Assembly (NCBI GenBank): GCA_036337945.1
Contig: JAYZDF010000064.1
Location: 1-26,509, forward strand
Origin: JAYZDF01 sp036337945
Lineage (GTDB): Bacteria > Myxococcota > Kuafuiibacteriia > Kuafuiibacteriales > Kuafuiibacteriaceae
DNA length: 26,509 bases
Direction: 5' to 3'
A program made the translations under genes and the position numbers. Positions 8,403 to 16,994 of this stretch are shown piece after piece (within the stretch, counting starts at the first letter, position 1; the number at the start of each line of letters is the position of its first letter). The notes beneath the pieces were generated by a model, which was not told the origin of the DNA, did no database searches, and was given only the letters and a program-made list of their open reading frames with translations.

Positions 8403-9611
8403 ATGACCATCAATGCTAGGCTTACAACTGCAATGCCCGAGTACTATTATAAGAGTCAGTGGCTCGCCGCTCGAAATCGCGCAATCGGTTTTACCGCACG
8501 AAAACTAGCCGAATATTCACCGCTCACTATCGCTGGCTCAAACAGTAAAGTCGCTGACTTTCTCAAAGTAGACACTGCTGTACGACGTTACTATGAAGGG
8601 ACCGTCAGCAAAAGTGAGCTCTTGATACGTGCTCGTAACGCTCGTGGCACTCTCTCAGACAAACAGGTCGACGATCAGGATTACTGTGCCGCATACGATG
8701 ACCTGGTTGAGGGCCTCAGCCAAGCTGAACTCATGCCCGAGAGTTTTGTCGCGGACGGGGGCGAAATTGCAATGGTCAATCAAGCCATCACTTACACCAC
8801 CGTCACAATTCTCTTAGTCAGCGCCGGCAGCGGCATGAGCGTAACCATGCTTCCCGGCCTAGGCGCGATGCTCAATCGGCTCAACCGATGGCAAAAAGAA
8901 TGGCAATCCATTCTTATTCGAGGCTTGGGCGTCTCCGCCCATGCGGACTGTCCGTTCAAGAGTCAATGTAAAGACTTTGGTAATTGGGCCTTGGGAATTC
9001 ATACGGATAAAGGAACGGATCTTACCGTCGCCGCAGATGTTGCCACGACCCTTTTTATTGGTACTTTTGTACCCTTACAAGGCGAAGCGGTAAAATCATT
9101 CAATGCGGTATACGCACCGGCGAAAGCCAAAGTACAAAGATGGCTCAAGCAACTGTTTGATTTTTTCGGCAGTGGCTCGGAACCTCTGCCTCCGGGTTTG
9201 GATGAAGCGGAAGTAGAAGCCTTGTCGTTCGCAGTCATGAAAACAGTACTGATGGGACACTGCGTCGCTGGAAACGGAATTACGGTCACGGTCGATGAGG
9301 TCGGAGCTTACCTAAAATGGGCAGCTCGAATTGCGGGCATTATGAATAATCGAGAGATGGAGAGCCACCCAGATGGAACGGTGAGCTTGGAGCTGTCACA
9401 AAAGTTCTTGGCCCTCACTATGGGAACGGTTCTATACCCAGAGGGAGAATCGAGACAGACTTTCGCCCGGGCTGCCATAAGAAAAGGGCTCATCTCGGGC
9501 AGAGAATGGATGAAAGCGGACTATGGCCCCTGTCCTACTGATGTCTCTCTTGGCCGAACCGCTTGGCTCAAGACGGAGAGAATGTACAAGCGAACCGCTG
9601 CTTCCCTCTAG
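8403..9611 (+). CDS. Hypothetical protein, 402 residues
   Basis: Codon use and length support a real gene, but I recognise no domain. It opens with a basic, aromatic stretch (EYYYKSQWLAARNRAIGF). One hydrophobic segment rich in Gly/Thr/Val lies at about 130-160. Residues near 183-188 hold a CPFKSQC pair. A second moderately hydrophobic part (about 211-232) precedes a helical region and a GSGSEPLPPG linker. There is no signal peptide. The start is uncertain: no clear binding site precedes the ATG at 8403, and the Met eleven codons on is also possible. The stop at 9609-9611 may be premature, because another frame that also looks coding continues to 9835. Confidence 0.65.
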   Translation: MTINARLTTAMPEYYYKSQWLAARNRAIGFTARKLAEYSPLTIAGSNSKVADFLKVDTAVRRYYEGTVSKSELLIRARNARGTLSDKQVDDQDYCAAYDDLVEGLSQAELMPESFVADGGEIAMVNQAITYTTVTILLVSAGSGMSVTMLPGLGAMLNRLNRWQKEWQSILIRGLGVSAHADCPFKSQCKDFGNWALGIHTDKGTDLTVAADVATTLFIGTFVPLQGEAVKSFNAVYAPAKAKVQRWLKQLFDFFGSGSEPLPPGLDEAEVEALSFAVMKTVLMGHCVAGNGITVTVDEVGAYLKWAARIAGIMNNREMESHPDGTVSLELSQKFLALTMGTVLYPEGESRQTFARAAIRKGLISGREWMKADYGPCPTDVSLGRTAWLKTERMYKRTAASL

Positions 9612-9835
9612 CTGATTCGGTTTCTTACGGCAGCAGTTTCGATGCCGGCCAGGACCTCTTAGAAGAAAATTCGTCGCTAAGTGCTTTGCGGGTGGATATC
9701 ACATCGTCAGTGTCAGAAAGATACAAGACCTTGATAGCACCGCTCACTTTAGAGAGACGGCGCCTATCTCAACCTTTGCTTCGTATGCCTCCGGAACAGC
9801 TCTACTTTTCATTCGGTGAACCTAACCCATCCTAG
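9612..9835 (+). pseudogene. Possible frameshifted C-terminal tail of the preceding gene
   Basis: A frame shifted by one base relative to the 402-residue gene is open from at least 9563 to a TAG at 9833-9835. It has no ATG near its beginning and no binding site, so it is unlikely to be a separate gene. Its content (SSVSERYKTLIAPLTLERRR, then a Pro/Leu-rich part ending FSFGEPNPS) looks like protein. The simplest reading is a single-base indel near 9563-9611 that cut off about 75 residues; chance is also possible. No slippery heptamer is present in the overlap. Confidence 0.3.
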
Positions 9836-9891
9836 ATTGAATCACTTGCACTCATCGGGCGAATCAGCTTAGGCTTTTCCTCAGGTGAACC

Positions 9892-11358
9892 ATGACCTTA
9901 TCAAAGTTCTTTGTATCGTGCCTCGCGCCATTGACCCTCATTTTGGCGACGGGATGCACCAAAGAAAACAGTGAACCCGTCGACCCTTGCTCAAAGCTAG
10001 AATGCGGCGAAAACCAGGCTTGTGGAATTGAGCAAGGACAGGCCGCATGCGCGTGCCTCTCCGGGTTTGAATTCGAAGATGAGAATAAAGTGCGCTGCAT
10101 ACCAACGCCGTCCCAAGACGCGGGATTCTTCGACGCTTTTACGACCGTTGATGCTGAGGTGACGTATCCAGATGCATCATCCCCTTCTGATGCAGGAACA
10201 GTACCTGTCTGCGAAAAGCCATTTGGTCGCGCAACCCGCCATGACAACCTCACCTATGGCACTTTGAACGAACGCCAAAGACTAGATCTCATCGAGACAA
10301 ACGCGCCTGGGCCGAATCCCACGATTGTTTGGATTCATGGTGGCGGTTGGCGGCAGGGAAGAAAATCCTTCCCGATTTTCGGAGAATTTATAGAGCGAGG
10401 CTACAACCTAGTGGGGATTGAATACCGCCTGTCTGATAACGCATGGCCGAGTACTCTACTTGACGTCAAAGCCGCCATCCGTTGGCTGCGGGCCAATGCG
10501 CAAACCTACCGAATCGACCCTGACCGCATTGTGGTGATGGGCTCTTCGGCGGGTGGCCACCTCGCTGCTTTCTTGGGTACCTCAAGCGGAGTCAACGAGT
10601 TCGACGAGCCAAGTTTGGGCAATGAGAACTTTTCGAGCGACGTGAACTTAGTAGTAAATTTTTACGGACCCACGTCCATTATTCACATGGACGAAGACGC
10701 ACAGGCCAATCAGTGTCCCGCGAATTCACTCTGCCATCTATGTCCAGATTCGCCGGAATCGATGCTGCTCGATTGTACTCCACCAGACTGCCCAGACCGA
10801 GCAGCGAAGGCGAGCCCCATCACCCACGTTGATGGAAATGAGCCTCCCTTTTTGACTGTGCACGGCACAGAAGACTGCACTGTTCCCACACCGCAAGCCA
10901 CGCGACTACATGAAGCACTTCTCGCCGCCAATTCGGACTCAACCCTGATTATCGCTCAAGGGGCCGGACACAATGTCCGCGAGTGTTTGGCCAACGGTAT
11001 AGAAGACGACATCATCGAGTTCGTTGAATTACATATGCGCGGCTGCATACATGAAAAACCAGAAGTGAATCGTCCGCCGGATGCTCAACTCAATGAATGC
11101 TTATACGAAAACTGCCCTACCCTCGCGGCCAAATGTGAAAATCTCCCGGTATGTGTTCGCCTGGAGACCTGTTTTCAAGATTGTTTTGCGGATCCCAATC
11201 GTCAAGGCTGCATCAACGCATGCCAACGTGAAGTGAGCTGCGAGCAAGACTCAAGTGTACCCTGCCTTTCGGATGCCAACCGCACCGAGGTCGTCGACGA
11301 AACCCATTATCCGTTGTTTCAATGCGGCCGGAGCGCGGGCTGCTACCCTCGGCGTTAA
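9892..11358 (+). CDS. Secreted esterase/lipase-like lipoprotein (BD-FAE type alpha/beta hydrolase)
   Basis: 488 residues, with AGGTGA shortly before the ATG. The signal peptide ends in lipobox LATGC (Cys22). Residues 33-69 hold six Cys spaced like an EGF-type module. An Asp/Ser/Pro-rich linker (75-103) leads to an alpha/beta hydrolase (about 115-385): HGGGW at 149-153 for the oxyanion hole, nucleophile Ser219 in GSSAGG, Asp328 in GTEDCTVP and His360 in GAGHN. This places it with the BD-FAE/esterase group that removes acyl groups from small esters or polysaccharides. The hydrolase has an extra Cys-rich insert at 275-300 and a Cys-rich C-terminal tail (403-484) of the kind common in myxobacterial-type lipoproteins. 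Substrate unknown. The next gene starts about 120-165 bases on, without a visible terminator between. Confidence 0.85.
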   Translation: MTLSKFFVSCLAPLTLILATGCTKENSEPVDPCSKLECGENQACGIEQGQAACACLSGFEFEDENKVRCIPTPSQDAGFFDAFTTVDAEVTYPDASSPSDAGTVPVCEKPFGRATRHDNLTYGTLNERQRLDLIETNAPGPNPTIVWIHGGGWRQGRKSFPIFGEFIERGYNLVGIEYRLSDNAWPSTLLDVKAAIRWLRANAQTYRIDPDRIVVMGSSAGGHLAAFLGTSSGVNEFDEPSLGNENFSSDVNLVVNFYGPTSIIHMDEDAQANQCPANSLCHLCPDSPESMLLDCTPPDCPDRAAKASPITHVDGNEPPFLTVHGTEDCTVPTPQATRLHEALLAANSDSTLIIAQGAGHNVRECLANGIEDDIIEFVELHMRGCIHEKPEVNRPPDAQLNECLYENCPTLAAKCENLPVCVRLETCFQDCFADPNRQGCINACQREVSCEQDSSVPCLSDANRTEVVDETHYPLFQCGRSAGCYPRR

Positions 11359-11521
11359 TCCATCCAAGAATGACTGGAGTTTGTCTTGGTTCTATACGGG
11401 TTCGATTTGCAAATCGTACTTTGCGGGCCGCTGATCAATTCAAAGCCTATCTAGTCGGTGCCTTAGATTTGCGATAATGTCCGTATCAATGTCGGCTCAG
11501 CCAAAACAATATTATTCGAAG

Positions 11522-12127
11522 ATGAAATCTACTCTTTGGTATTCTGTTGCTGCAACCTCGGTCATCTTCGTCACGGCCTGTACAGCCAGACCAGACATCG
11601 AAAATGACGAGCCGGGTGAATACTGGGTTCCTCCCCTGGCCCAGGGCCAAATCAAAGAAATATTAAAGCTGCGCCGCGATATCACGCTGCACCACAAGAA
11701 TTTTGATGCCTGGATTCCCAAGGGTTGGTCGTTCAGTGTCACCGACGGGAGCGCCATGAAGCACGGAACAATGCTCCTCGCGAGCCCTTCCACTAATCTC
11801 TCGCAGACACGAACCTACTTTTCGGTAGCACACAAAAAAGAACCCGCACGAAAAAGTCTGGACGATATATTCGCGTATATACAAACGAAAAAAGACAAAG
11901 GAGAGTCCCGCTGGGTGCAGCAAGGTCAGCGCCGGTGGATCGCCGAAGAAAAGACGGGCAAAGACGCGAAAGGTGACGTCCGGCTTTGGATCCAAGGCAC
12001 CCAGGTTGGCGGTCGCCAATTCACGATCCTTGCTGCGACGCCTACCACTTCAGCCGATGTTCATTCAGAAACACTGGTTCGCATGGTTAATGCCCTAAGA
12101 ATCACCAACGAGGAACAGAATCCATGA
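11522..12127 (+). CDS. Small lipoprotein, function unknown
   Basis: 201 residues from the ATG at 11522, chosen because it gives a normal signal peptide (MKSTLW... ending VTAC, lipid Cys about residue 20); an in-frame ATG at 11477 would add 15 polar residues in front. The mature part is about 180 residues, with a segment IPKGWSFSVTDGS and a later TYFSVAHKKEP, giving the look of a beta-rich domain that tests a peptide or small protein (PsbP/DUF1795-like in outline, not proven). The last four bases overlap the start of the signal peptidase gene (ATGA), so the two are co-translated. Confidence 0.65.
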   Translation: MKSTLWYSVAATSVIFVTACTARPDIENDEPGEYWVPPLAQGQIKEILKLRRDITLHHKNFDAWIPKGWSFSVTDGSAMKHGTMLLASPSTNLSQTRTYFSVAHKKEPARKSLDDIFAYIQTKKDKGESRWVQQGQRRWIAEEKTGKDAKGDVRLWIQGTQVGGRQFTILAATPTTSADVHSETLVRMVNALRITNEEQNP

Positions 12128-12999
12128 GTTCTGAAGACTCGGCGCCGCGCTCACGACCGTGGCTGTCGGGTCTGCTGAGCCTGTTGATTCCCGGACTGGG
12201 TCAGCTTCGAAATGGCTCGCTTGGTCGCGCGCTCACTTTCTTCGCGCTTCCTTTCCTCGCGGCGGTGTTACTGTTCGTCCTGGTCGTCGGGCTGCGGCCT
12301 CCGGTCTGGACGGTGATGACCGCCTATGGCGTGATTCGCCTCGGGGTAGCCGCCGACGCGTGGCTCGGAGCCCCGAGAACAGCAATATCTGGGTCGCGAG
12401 CATTTCATATTGTCCGGCTGCTAATGGCGAGCATCGTGGGCTTTACCGCGACGGTTGCGTACATTTACTGGCGCGGTTCAACGGTCTGGTGCCTGGATCA
12501 GGTGCGCGGCAAAAGTATGGCGGACGCGCTGGTGGATGGCGACGAGCCCTTACGCTTTATCGCCGCCTATCGCTTGTGGATACCGTGGACTGGCGAACAT
12601 ATGGATACGGGTAGTATCCAGCGCAAGGACATCATAGCAGCCAAAGACCCCCTCACAGGAGTTCAAATAGTCAAGCGGGTCATCGGTATTCCTGGCGACG
12701 AAGTCGTGGTACGCGGGCATCGGGCCTGGGTCAACGGCGAAGCGCTAGACGAAGACTACATCAAGCTCGAGAGTCCCGAGGCAGAAGGTCCGCGCATCGA
12801 CAATCTCCGACCCGACTTCGGTCCTATCCGCGTTCCCAAAAACCGTCTTTTTGTGTTGGGCGACAATCGAAACGGTTCAACGGACAGTCGAGTGTTTGGT
12901 TTTGTGTTCATAGACGACGTAAAGGGTCGCTACATTATGCGGGCGTTCGATAGCCCAAACGGAGATCCGAATCGAGATCGTGACCTCATGAGGCGCTAG
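12124..12999 (+). CDS. lepB: Signal peptidase I (S26 family)
   Basis: 291 residues. It removes signal peptides from exported proteins at the outer face of the inner membrane with a Ser/Lys dyad. Ser131 sits in GKSM and Lys184 in VKRVIGIPGD; the family's last block, GDNRNGSTDSRVFG, is at 246-259. The N-terminus is unusual: residues 15-40 (LLSLLIPGLGQLRNGSLGRA) resemble the PGLGQ motif of small TM2-like membrane proteins, and there are about three membrane segments before the catalytic part instead of one or two. The residues after the catalytic Ser are MADAL rather than the usual MxPTL. Its ATG overlaps the stop of the upstream lipoprotein. The family call is firm; a specialised, secondary role is possible. 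Confidence 0.9.
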   Translation: MSSEDSAPRSRPWLSGLLSLLIPGLGQLRNGSLGRALTFFALPFLAAVLLFVLVVGLRPPVWTVMTAYGVIRLGVAADAWLGAPRTAISGSRAFHIVRLLMASIVGFTATVAYIYWRGSTVWCLDQVRGKSMADALVDGDEPLRFIAAYRLWIPWTGEHMDTGSIQRKDIIAAKDPLTGVQIVKRVIGIPGDEVVVRGHRAWVNGEALDEDYIKLESPEAEGPRIDNLRPDFGPIRVPKNRLFVLGDNRNGSTDSRVFGFVFIDDVKGRYIMRAFDSPNGDPNRDRDLMRR

Positions 13000-13116
13000 T
13001 GGTCTGGCCGATGCCAGCGAAATTCATTCTCCTTTAGTTGACGACAAAGACCAATGTTCAAGACTAATCAATCTCTCCGCTCGGTAGCCCAGGTATCAAA
13101 ACGGCAGCTCATAAGC

Positions 13117-13824
13117 TCATTCGCCGCGCTGAGCATCTAAGAGACGCTGCAAAAGAATGCGTGCCGCATCCTTGGCGAGTTGCTTTGGGCGAAGCTCGCT
13201 GACCCCGTACTTGAAATGGATTTGATGTTCGCTTCGATACAAGAGTTTGCCGGATTCAGTGCTGAAGCATCGAATTGAAAGTCGCTGATTGCTTATGCTG
13301 GTGGGCTCCAATCTCTGTTTGCCAGGAGATATCTCAGTGGCGCTGCCTTCGTGGGAAAATTGATAGTGTCCTACTATAAATGATTGGATTCCATTCTCAG
13401 TCGGAAGCCATCGAGCCTCGTCCCAGTTCATCATCTCTGCGACAGAATATTTCAAGCGCGCCATTTTTCGGGCCACAAGTTCGGGACCCGCGACTGGGAA
13501 ACCATTTTGCCAAAGCTCATGCCTAAATGTTTGAGTGAGTCCGAAGGTGTCAGCAAGCGCAAGGCTGGAGCCTTGTTCTTGCCCCTCTTGCGTGGCTGTG
13601 ACCAGAAATTCAGCAATCGCAATTCGACCCAATGCAGACTTTGAAAGCTCTTGAGTCTCCTCTAATTGGTTGTCGATCTTCGTCGTGCGGCCCGCAAAAA
13701 TCCCCGTACTGCAGCCAGAGGAAAGATAGACCAGCGCCGCAAAAAAAAGCCCCAGAGAATGAACCCACAAAAAGCCTCGTGTTCGAATTAAGAGCCCCAC
13801 TTCGTCTCTTCTACGCGCGTTCAT
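13117..13824 (-). CDS. Lipoprotein, function unknown
   Basis: 235 residues. A basic N-terminus and a hydrophobic core end in LSSGC (Cys38), a good lipobox, so the product should be lipid-anchored. The mature part starts with a coiled, charged stretch (KIDNQLEETQELSKSAL), then 'RIAIAEFLVTAT' and a region with a repeated hydrophobic pattern. The layout (a strand with IAIAEF near the start, then a helix with RHELWQNGFPVA) recalls FlgO- or CsgG-like envelope lipoproteins, but the key motifs are not clear enough to claim this. The start is uncertain because no binding site stands out. It converges with lepB across a 117-base gap without a visible terminator. Confidence 0.7.
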   Translation of the reverse strand: MNARRRDEVGLLIRTRGFLWVHSLGLFFAALVYLSSGCSTGIFAGRTTKIDNQLEETQELSKSALGRIAIAEFLVTATQEGQEQGSSLALADTFGLTQTFRHELWQNGFPVAGPELVARKMARLKYSVAEMMNWDEARWLPTENGIQSFIVGHYQFSHEGSATEISPGKQRLEPTSISNQRLSIRCFSTESGKLLYRSEHQIHFKYGVSELRPKQLAKDAARILLQRLLDAQRGE

Positions 13825-14035
13825 GCTGGATTGTAAAGTCAGCGGCTCCGATTTGCGACGGGCCGAGCGAGCTTCAATCTCATTTGGTTCAATCTTCCAA
13901 TTGAGGTAACCTGTAATTGATTGAACTTTACGAACTTTACATTGAAATGCCGAAACGGTCTCAGTGACGCGACAATCGTCGTAAATGGCTGAGCCATTGG
14001 CATCCTCCGTCTCCGCATAAGAAAATCATAAGGAT

Positions 14036-14938
14036 ATGAGTCTGCCAAAGCAACGTGACCCCTTTGCTACTTCGTCAAGGCACTGGCGCAGAGAAAATGT
14101 GTTCATCTCATTATTATTTCTGACGGCATTACTTCCAATGTCCGCTTGTAATCAGGTGTTCTATCAACCAACGCGAAAGGTTTACGACTTACCAATTCGT
14201 CATCAATTTGCGTATAAAGAGCATCGAGTCGCTTTTTCTAAAGAGCAGAACCTAGTAGCCTGGGAAATTACGCCTACAACCCCAAAAGTAAAGGGAACGA
14301 TTTTGCATTTCCATGGGAATGCGGAAAATATGACGAGTCATTTTCGCTACATGCTTCCGGTGGTGCGACTCGGTTATCGCGTTGTGACTTTCGACTATCG
14401 CGGATATGGGTTTTCTGACGGCATACCCAGTCGGGAGGGGTTACGGCGCGATGCCATCCTCATGATCGATTTTGTTCATGAACAAAAAGCCTATAAAGAT
14501 GGCCCTCTGCATGTGATTGCGCAAAGTTTAGGCGGCGCAGTCGCCGTAGCAGGACTTGCGAGCAGGCCTGACCACAGATTTTCTAGTTTGATCCTAGACA
14601 GTACTTTTGCTTCTTATCGGCTGATGGCTCGCTCCGTTCTCGACCGCTTCTGGATAACGTGGCTGTTTCAGTGGCCGTTATCATTTTTAGTCACCAATCA
14701 TGCCAATCCGGTTGATGCAGTCACGACACTGAAGATTCCAACCCTGTTTGTTCATGGAGATGCAGATCGGATTGTGCCGCTTGAGCAGGGCCAAATGCTT
14801 TATGATGCGGTGCCTTCAAAATGTAAACAGTTTCTGCGACTCCCTGGCGAGGGTCACACCACAATTTTTCGGTCAGGACATCCGAACTTCAGACGTATTG
14901 TCACCTTTTTGGCAGACACCGAATTGTGTCAAAAATAG
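14036..14938 (+). CDS. Alpha/beta-hydrolase lipoprotein (BEM46/ABHD13-like)
   Basis: 300 residues; AAGGA lies 1-5 bases before the ATG, an unusually short spacing. The hydrophobic segment ends in MSAC (Cys38), a lipobox. The hydrolase core has HGNAEN at 93-98 (oxyanion-hole turn), DYRGYG at 120-125, nucleophile Ser164 in AQSLGG (Ala instead of the first Gly), Asp244 in HGDADRIVP and His274 in GEGH. This is the typical layout of the ABHD13/BEM46 branch of serine hydrolases; substrates of that branch are mostly unknown. Its 3' end overlaps the 3' end of the DUF4105 gene on the other strand by ten bases, so neither has room for its own terminator. Confidence 0.85.
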   Translation: MSLPKQRDPFATSSRHWRRENVFISLLFLTALLPMSACNQVFYQPTRKVYDLPIRHQFAYKEHRVAFSKEQNLVAWEITPTTPKVKGTILHFHGNAENMTSHFRYMLPVVRLGYRVVTFDYRGYGFSDGIPSREGLRRDAILMIDFVHEQKAYKDGPLHVIAQSLGGAVAVAGLASRPDHRFSSLILDSTFASYRLMARSVLDRFWITWLFQWPLSFLVTNHANPVDAVTTLKIPTLFVHGDADRIVPLEQGQMLYDAVPSKCKQFLRLPGEGHTTIFRSGHPNFRRIVTFLADTELCQK

Positions 14939-16884
14939 TGTCGCAACGCAGCAAATATCTCTTCGTGAACATGACTTCGGCTATAGGTGGTTCGAAATTC
15001 AAAACCATCACCCAGGTTAAGCGCCTGGGCGCCGTATAACCGGTAATGAGCGCCATCGAGCTGCCGAGGTTTCACAGTGGGCCACCGCTCAAAATCGATG
15101 GGATATATGTATTGCGCCTCAGCCTGCCATCGCCAACCGGGCAAAGGCTCCCATAACAGACCTGCGCTGCTCCCCGCGTCGAATTCAAAGACATATCGAT
15201 GCGCGTCTGAAAAACCAAACCCGAAGTCTAAGAAAGAATAGAGAGTGAGTGACGTCGAACCTTCAAAACGATACGCAAGGCCCGGACCACCCTCGACAGT
15301 GTACTCGAGGCATCCGCTTTCGACGCAGGGCGCCTCGTAAATTCTTTTTGCTCCGATATTCAGCTTCCAGGAAATCCGATTTTGAATAGACTCGACAGGC
15401 GCGATAGACACGACGCGGAATAGATCGAGGCGTTCTAAAAATAGGCCCGTTTTATCAAGTGGAATTCTGAAATTCATTTGTACAAAGTTAATTTCAGAGT
15501 CGCGCACATAACCTCGATTATCACTGAGAAGATCGTGTAGTGCGGGTCGAAAAAGTATGTCCATAAATTCGCCAGTACTCGCCTGGCCGAATCCAAGACT
15601 GAGCGTGGTCGTTGGATGTCCACTCTGCGGTGGAGAGGGTTTGGTTACTTGTATTGGTTGTGAGGGAACTTTGGTCCGTCCGCGAGCAAGTAGTAATTTA
15701 CGTTCCCAAAACTTTTGTTCATCATTCAGTTGCTCTCCGTTTTTATAACGAAAAACCTCATACGCTGCGTCCAAAATAAGAGCTTTTCTGCTCGCCGAAT
15801 ATGGCTGTAGCCTCTCGAACACTTTTTCATCTTCTCGATTACCTATCGCCTGAGCGAGTTCCTGCTCTTCACTGCTGAGCACTTTTGCGTATGCTCTCAT
15901 ACGTTGTACCCGAGACGGTCTAAAGCTGGTTTCTACAACCAGCTTTTCACGACGCAAAACAGAACGAATTGTGTCCACTGGAGTCACCCAGGTGGCAAAG
16001 TCTTGCATCAATCTGAGAGAAGGTCTTGCAACATCGAGTAGTGCCAAAATATGCAGTGAACAATTCTCGTCTAGGTAAAAATAATCGAATCCAACGGGCC
16101 CTACTTCCCAGATATGAGCCACCATGCGAGCTATTTCTTCGGATGAGAGAGTTAAGTCGTATTCCCAAATGTCCCGATTCTCCATGTCCCGATATTCGGA
16201 AACCTTCATATAGTAAGGTAAAGTGGAGAAGCTGCCGGGGAAGCCGCCGAAAAGCCCAAGAACAGCAGTGAATAGTGCATTGCTCGTAGTGCGTGTGGCC
16301 GCATAGCTGACGGTGTAAGCGACTAAGTCGCTACCGGAACTTCTTTTCTTGCGATTCAGTCTTAAGAATGTGTGGCCGTACATAGAAGCGGGGTTATTCA
16401 AAAAAGCTGATGCGAAAATAAGAGATACCGAATGCGTATCAAGTTCGCTCTTCCATTTTTCGAAACGCGGACATTCCCGTTCAACAAGCTGGTTGGTGTC
16501 AAAGTCGAGCCTCTTTTTGAGCCAGCGATATCGCGCTGGGAATCGACACTGCGGATGTTGGGCTTGCTTCTTTTCCTTTACGAAAAAAGCCTCCAGTGTG
16601 GCTCTTAGTTCAGCGCGAGAGTCGGTCTTGCCCTTTTTAGAGAGAAAAAAATTATCGGTATCTGCATAACTCGAAACGGCACCATCTGAACGTACGCGGT
16701 AACGTAGGAGGTTTATCCACATGGGGTGCTCATAAAGCTTTTGTTGCTCTGCTCGCACAATTAGAGCTTCGGAATAGGAGCCATTCGGGCTTTCTGAAGC
16801 ATTTAATGTGCAAGGTACGACCCAAACGAATAACGCCATCAAAAAAATAGGCACTGGATATCGAGTTTGGTTTGCTATGGGCAT
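14929..16884 (-). CDS. DUF4105 / Lnb N-terminal-like periplasmic protein with beta-rich C-terminal half
   Basis: 651 residues with a signal peptide (residues about 1-30, ending NASE). Residues about 140-300 are the DUF4105 domain, related to papain-like folds: ASAFLNNPASMYGHTFLRL carries the His and FYLDENCSLHIL the Cys of a possible active site. The N-terminal 60 residues (YEHPMWINLLRYR) and the C-terminal half (about 410-651), with alternating aromatic strands ending in ALRHYF, fit the flanking domains usually found with it. The last part has the look of an outer-membrane beta-barrel, including a C-terminal aromatic residue. Family members are uncharacterised; a cysteine-peptidase or amidase activity is inferred from the fold only. 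Confidence 0.85.
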   Translation of the reverse strand: MPIANQTRYPVPIFLMALFVWVVPCTLNASESPNGSYSEALIVRAEQQKLYEHPMWINLLRYRVRSDGAVSSYADTDNFFLSKKGKTDSRAELRATLEAFFVKEKKQAQHPQCRFPARYRWLKKRLDFDTNQLVERECPRFEKWKSELDTHSVSLIFASAFLNNPASMYGHTFLRLNRKKRSSGSDLVAYTVSYAATRTTSNALFTAVLGLFGGFPGSFSTLPYYMKVSEYRDMENRDIWEYDLTLSSEEIARMVAHIWEVGPVGFDYFYLDENCSLHILALLDVARPSLRLMQDFATWVTPVDTIRSVLRREKLVVETSFRPSRVQRMRAYAKVLSSEEQELAQAIGNREDEKVFERLQPYSASRKALILDAAYEVFRYKNGEQLNDEQKFWERKLLLARGRTKVPSQPIQVTKPSPPQSGHPTTTLSLGFGQASTGEFMDILFRPALHDLLSDNRGYVRDSEINFVQMNFRIPLDKTGLFLERLDLFRVVSIAPVESIQNRISWKLNIGAKRIYEAPCVESGCLEYTVEGGPGLAYRFEGSTSLTLYSFLDFGFGFSDAHRYVFEFDAGSSAGLLWEPLPGWRWQAEAQYIYPIDFERWPTVKPRQLDGAHYRLYGAQALNLGDGFEFRTTYSRSHVHEEIFAALRHYF

Positions 16885-16932
16885 TCGGTCGTTCGCGATG
16901 GTTTACGAGTCATGGTGAAAAGAAACAAGGGC

Positions 16933-16972
16933 AAAAAAAATCGTAAACGAGCACTAAAGCTCGCTTACGATT
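16933..16972 (-). terminator. Rho-independent terminator after the DUF3015 gene
   Basis: Read on the minus strand, a 14-bp stem with one mismatch (AATCGTAAGCGAGC pairing with GCTCGTTTACGATT, loop of six bases) is followed by eight T. It begins about 22 bases after the stop of the DUF3015 gene. Confidence 0.9.
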
Positions 16973-16994
16973 TATGCTTAATTTCCTGAGTCGT

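Noticed and set aside
9864..10253. Minus-strand 129-codon frame over the start of the esterase gene
   Set aside because: It covers the signal peptide and EGF-like part of a well-supported gene on the other strand and matches nothing.
13839..14048. Minus-strand 69-codon frame between two genes
   Set aside because: It overlaps the start of the hydrolase gene, lacks a binding site and has a composition unlike its neighbours.
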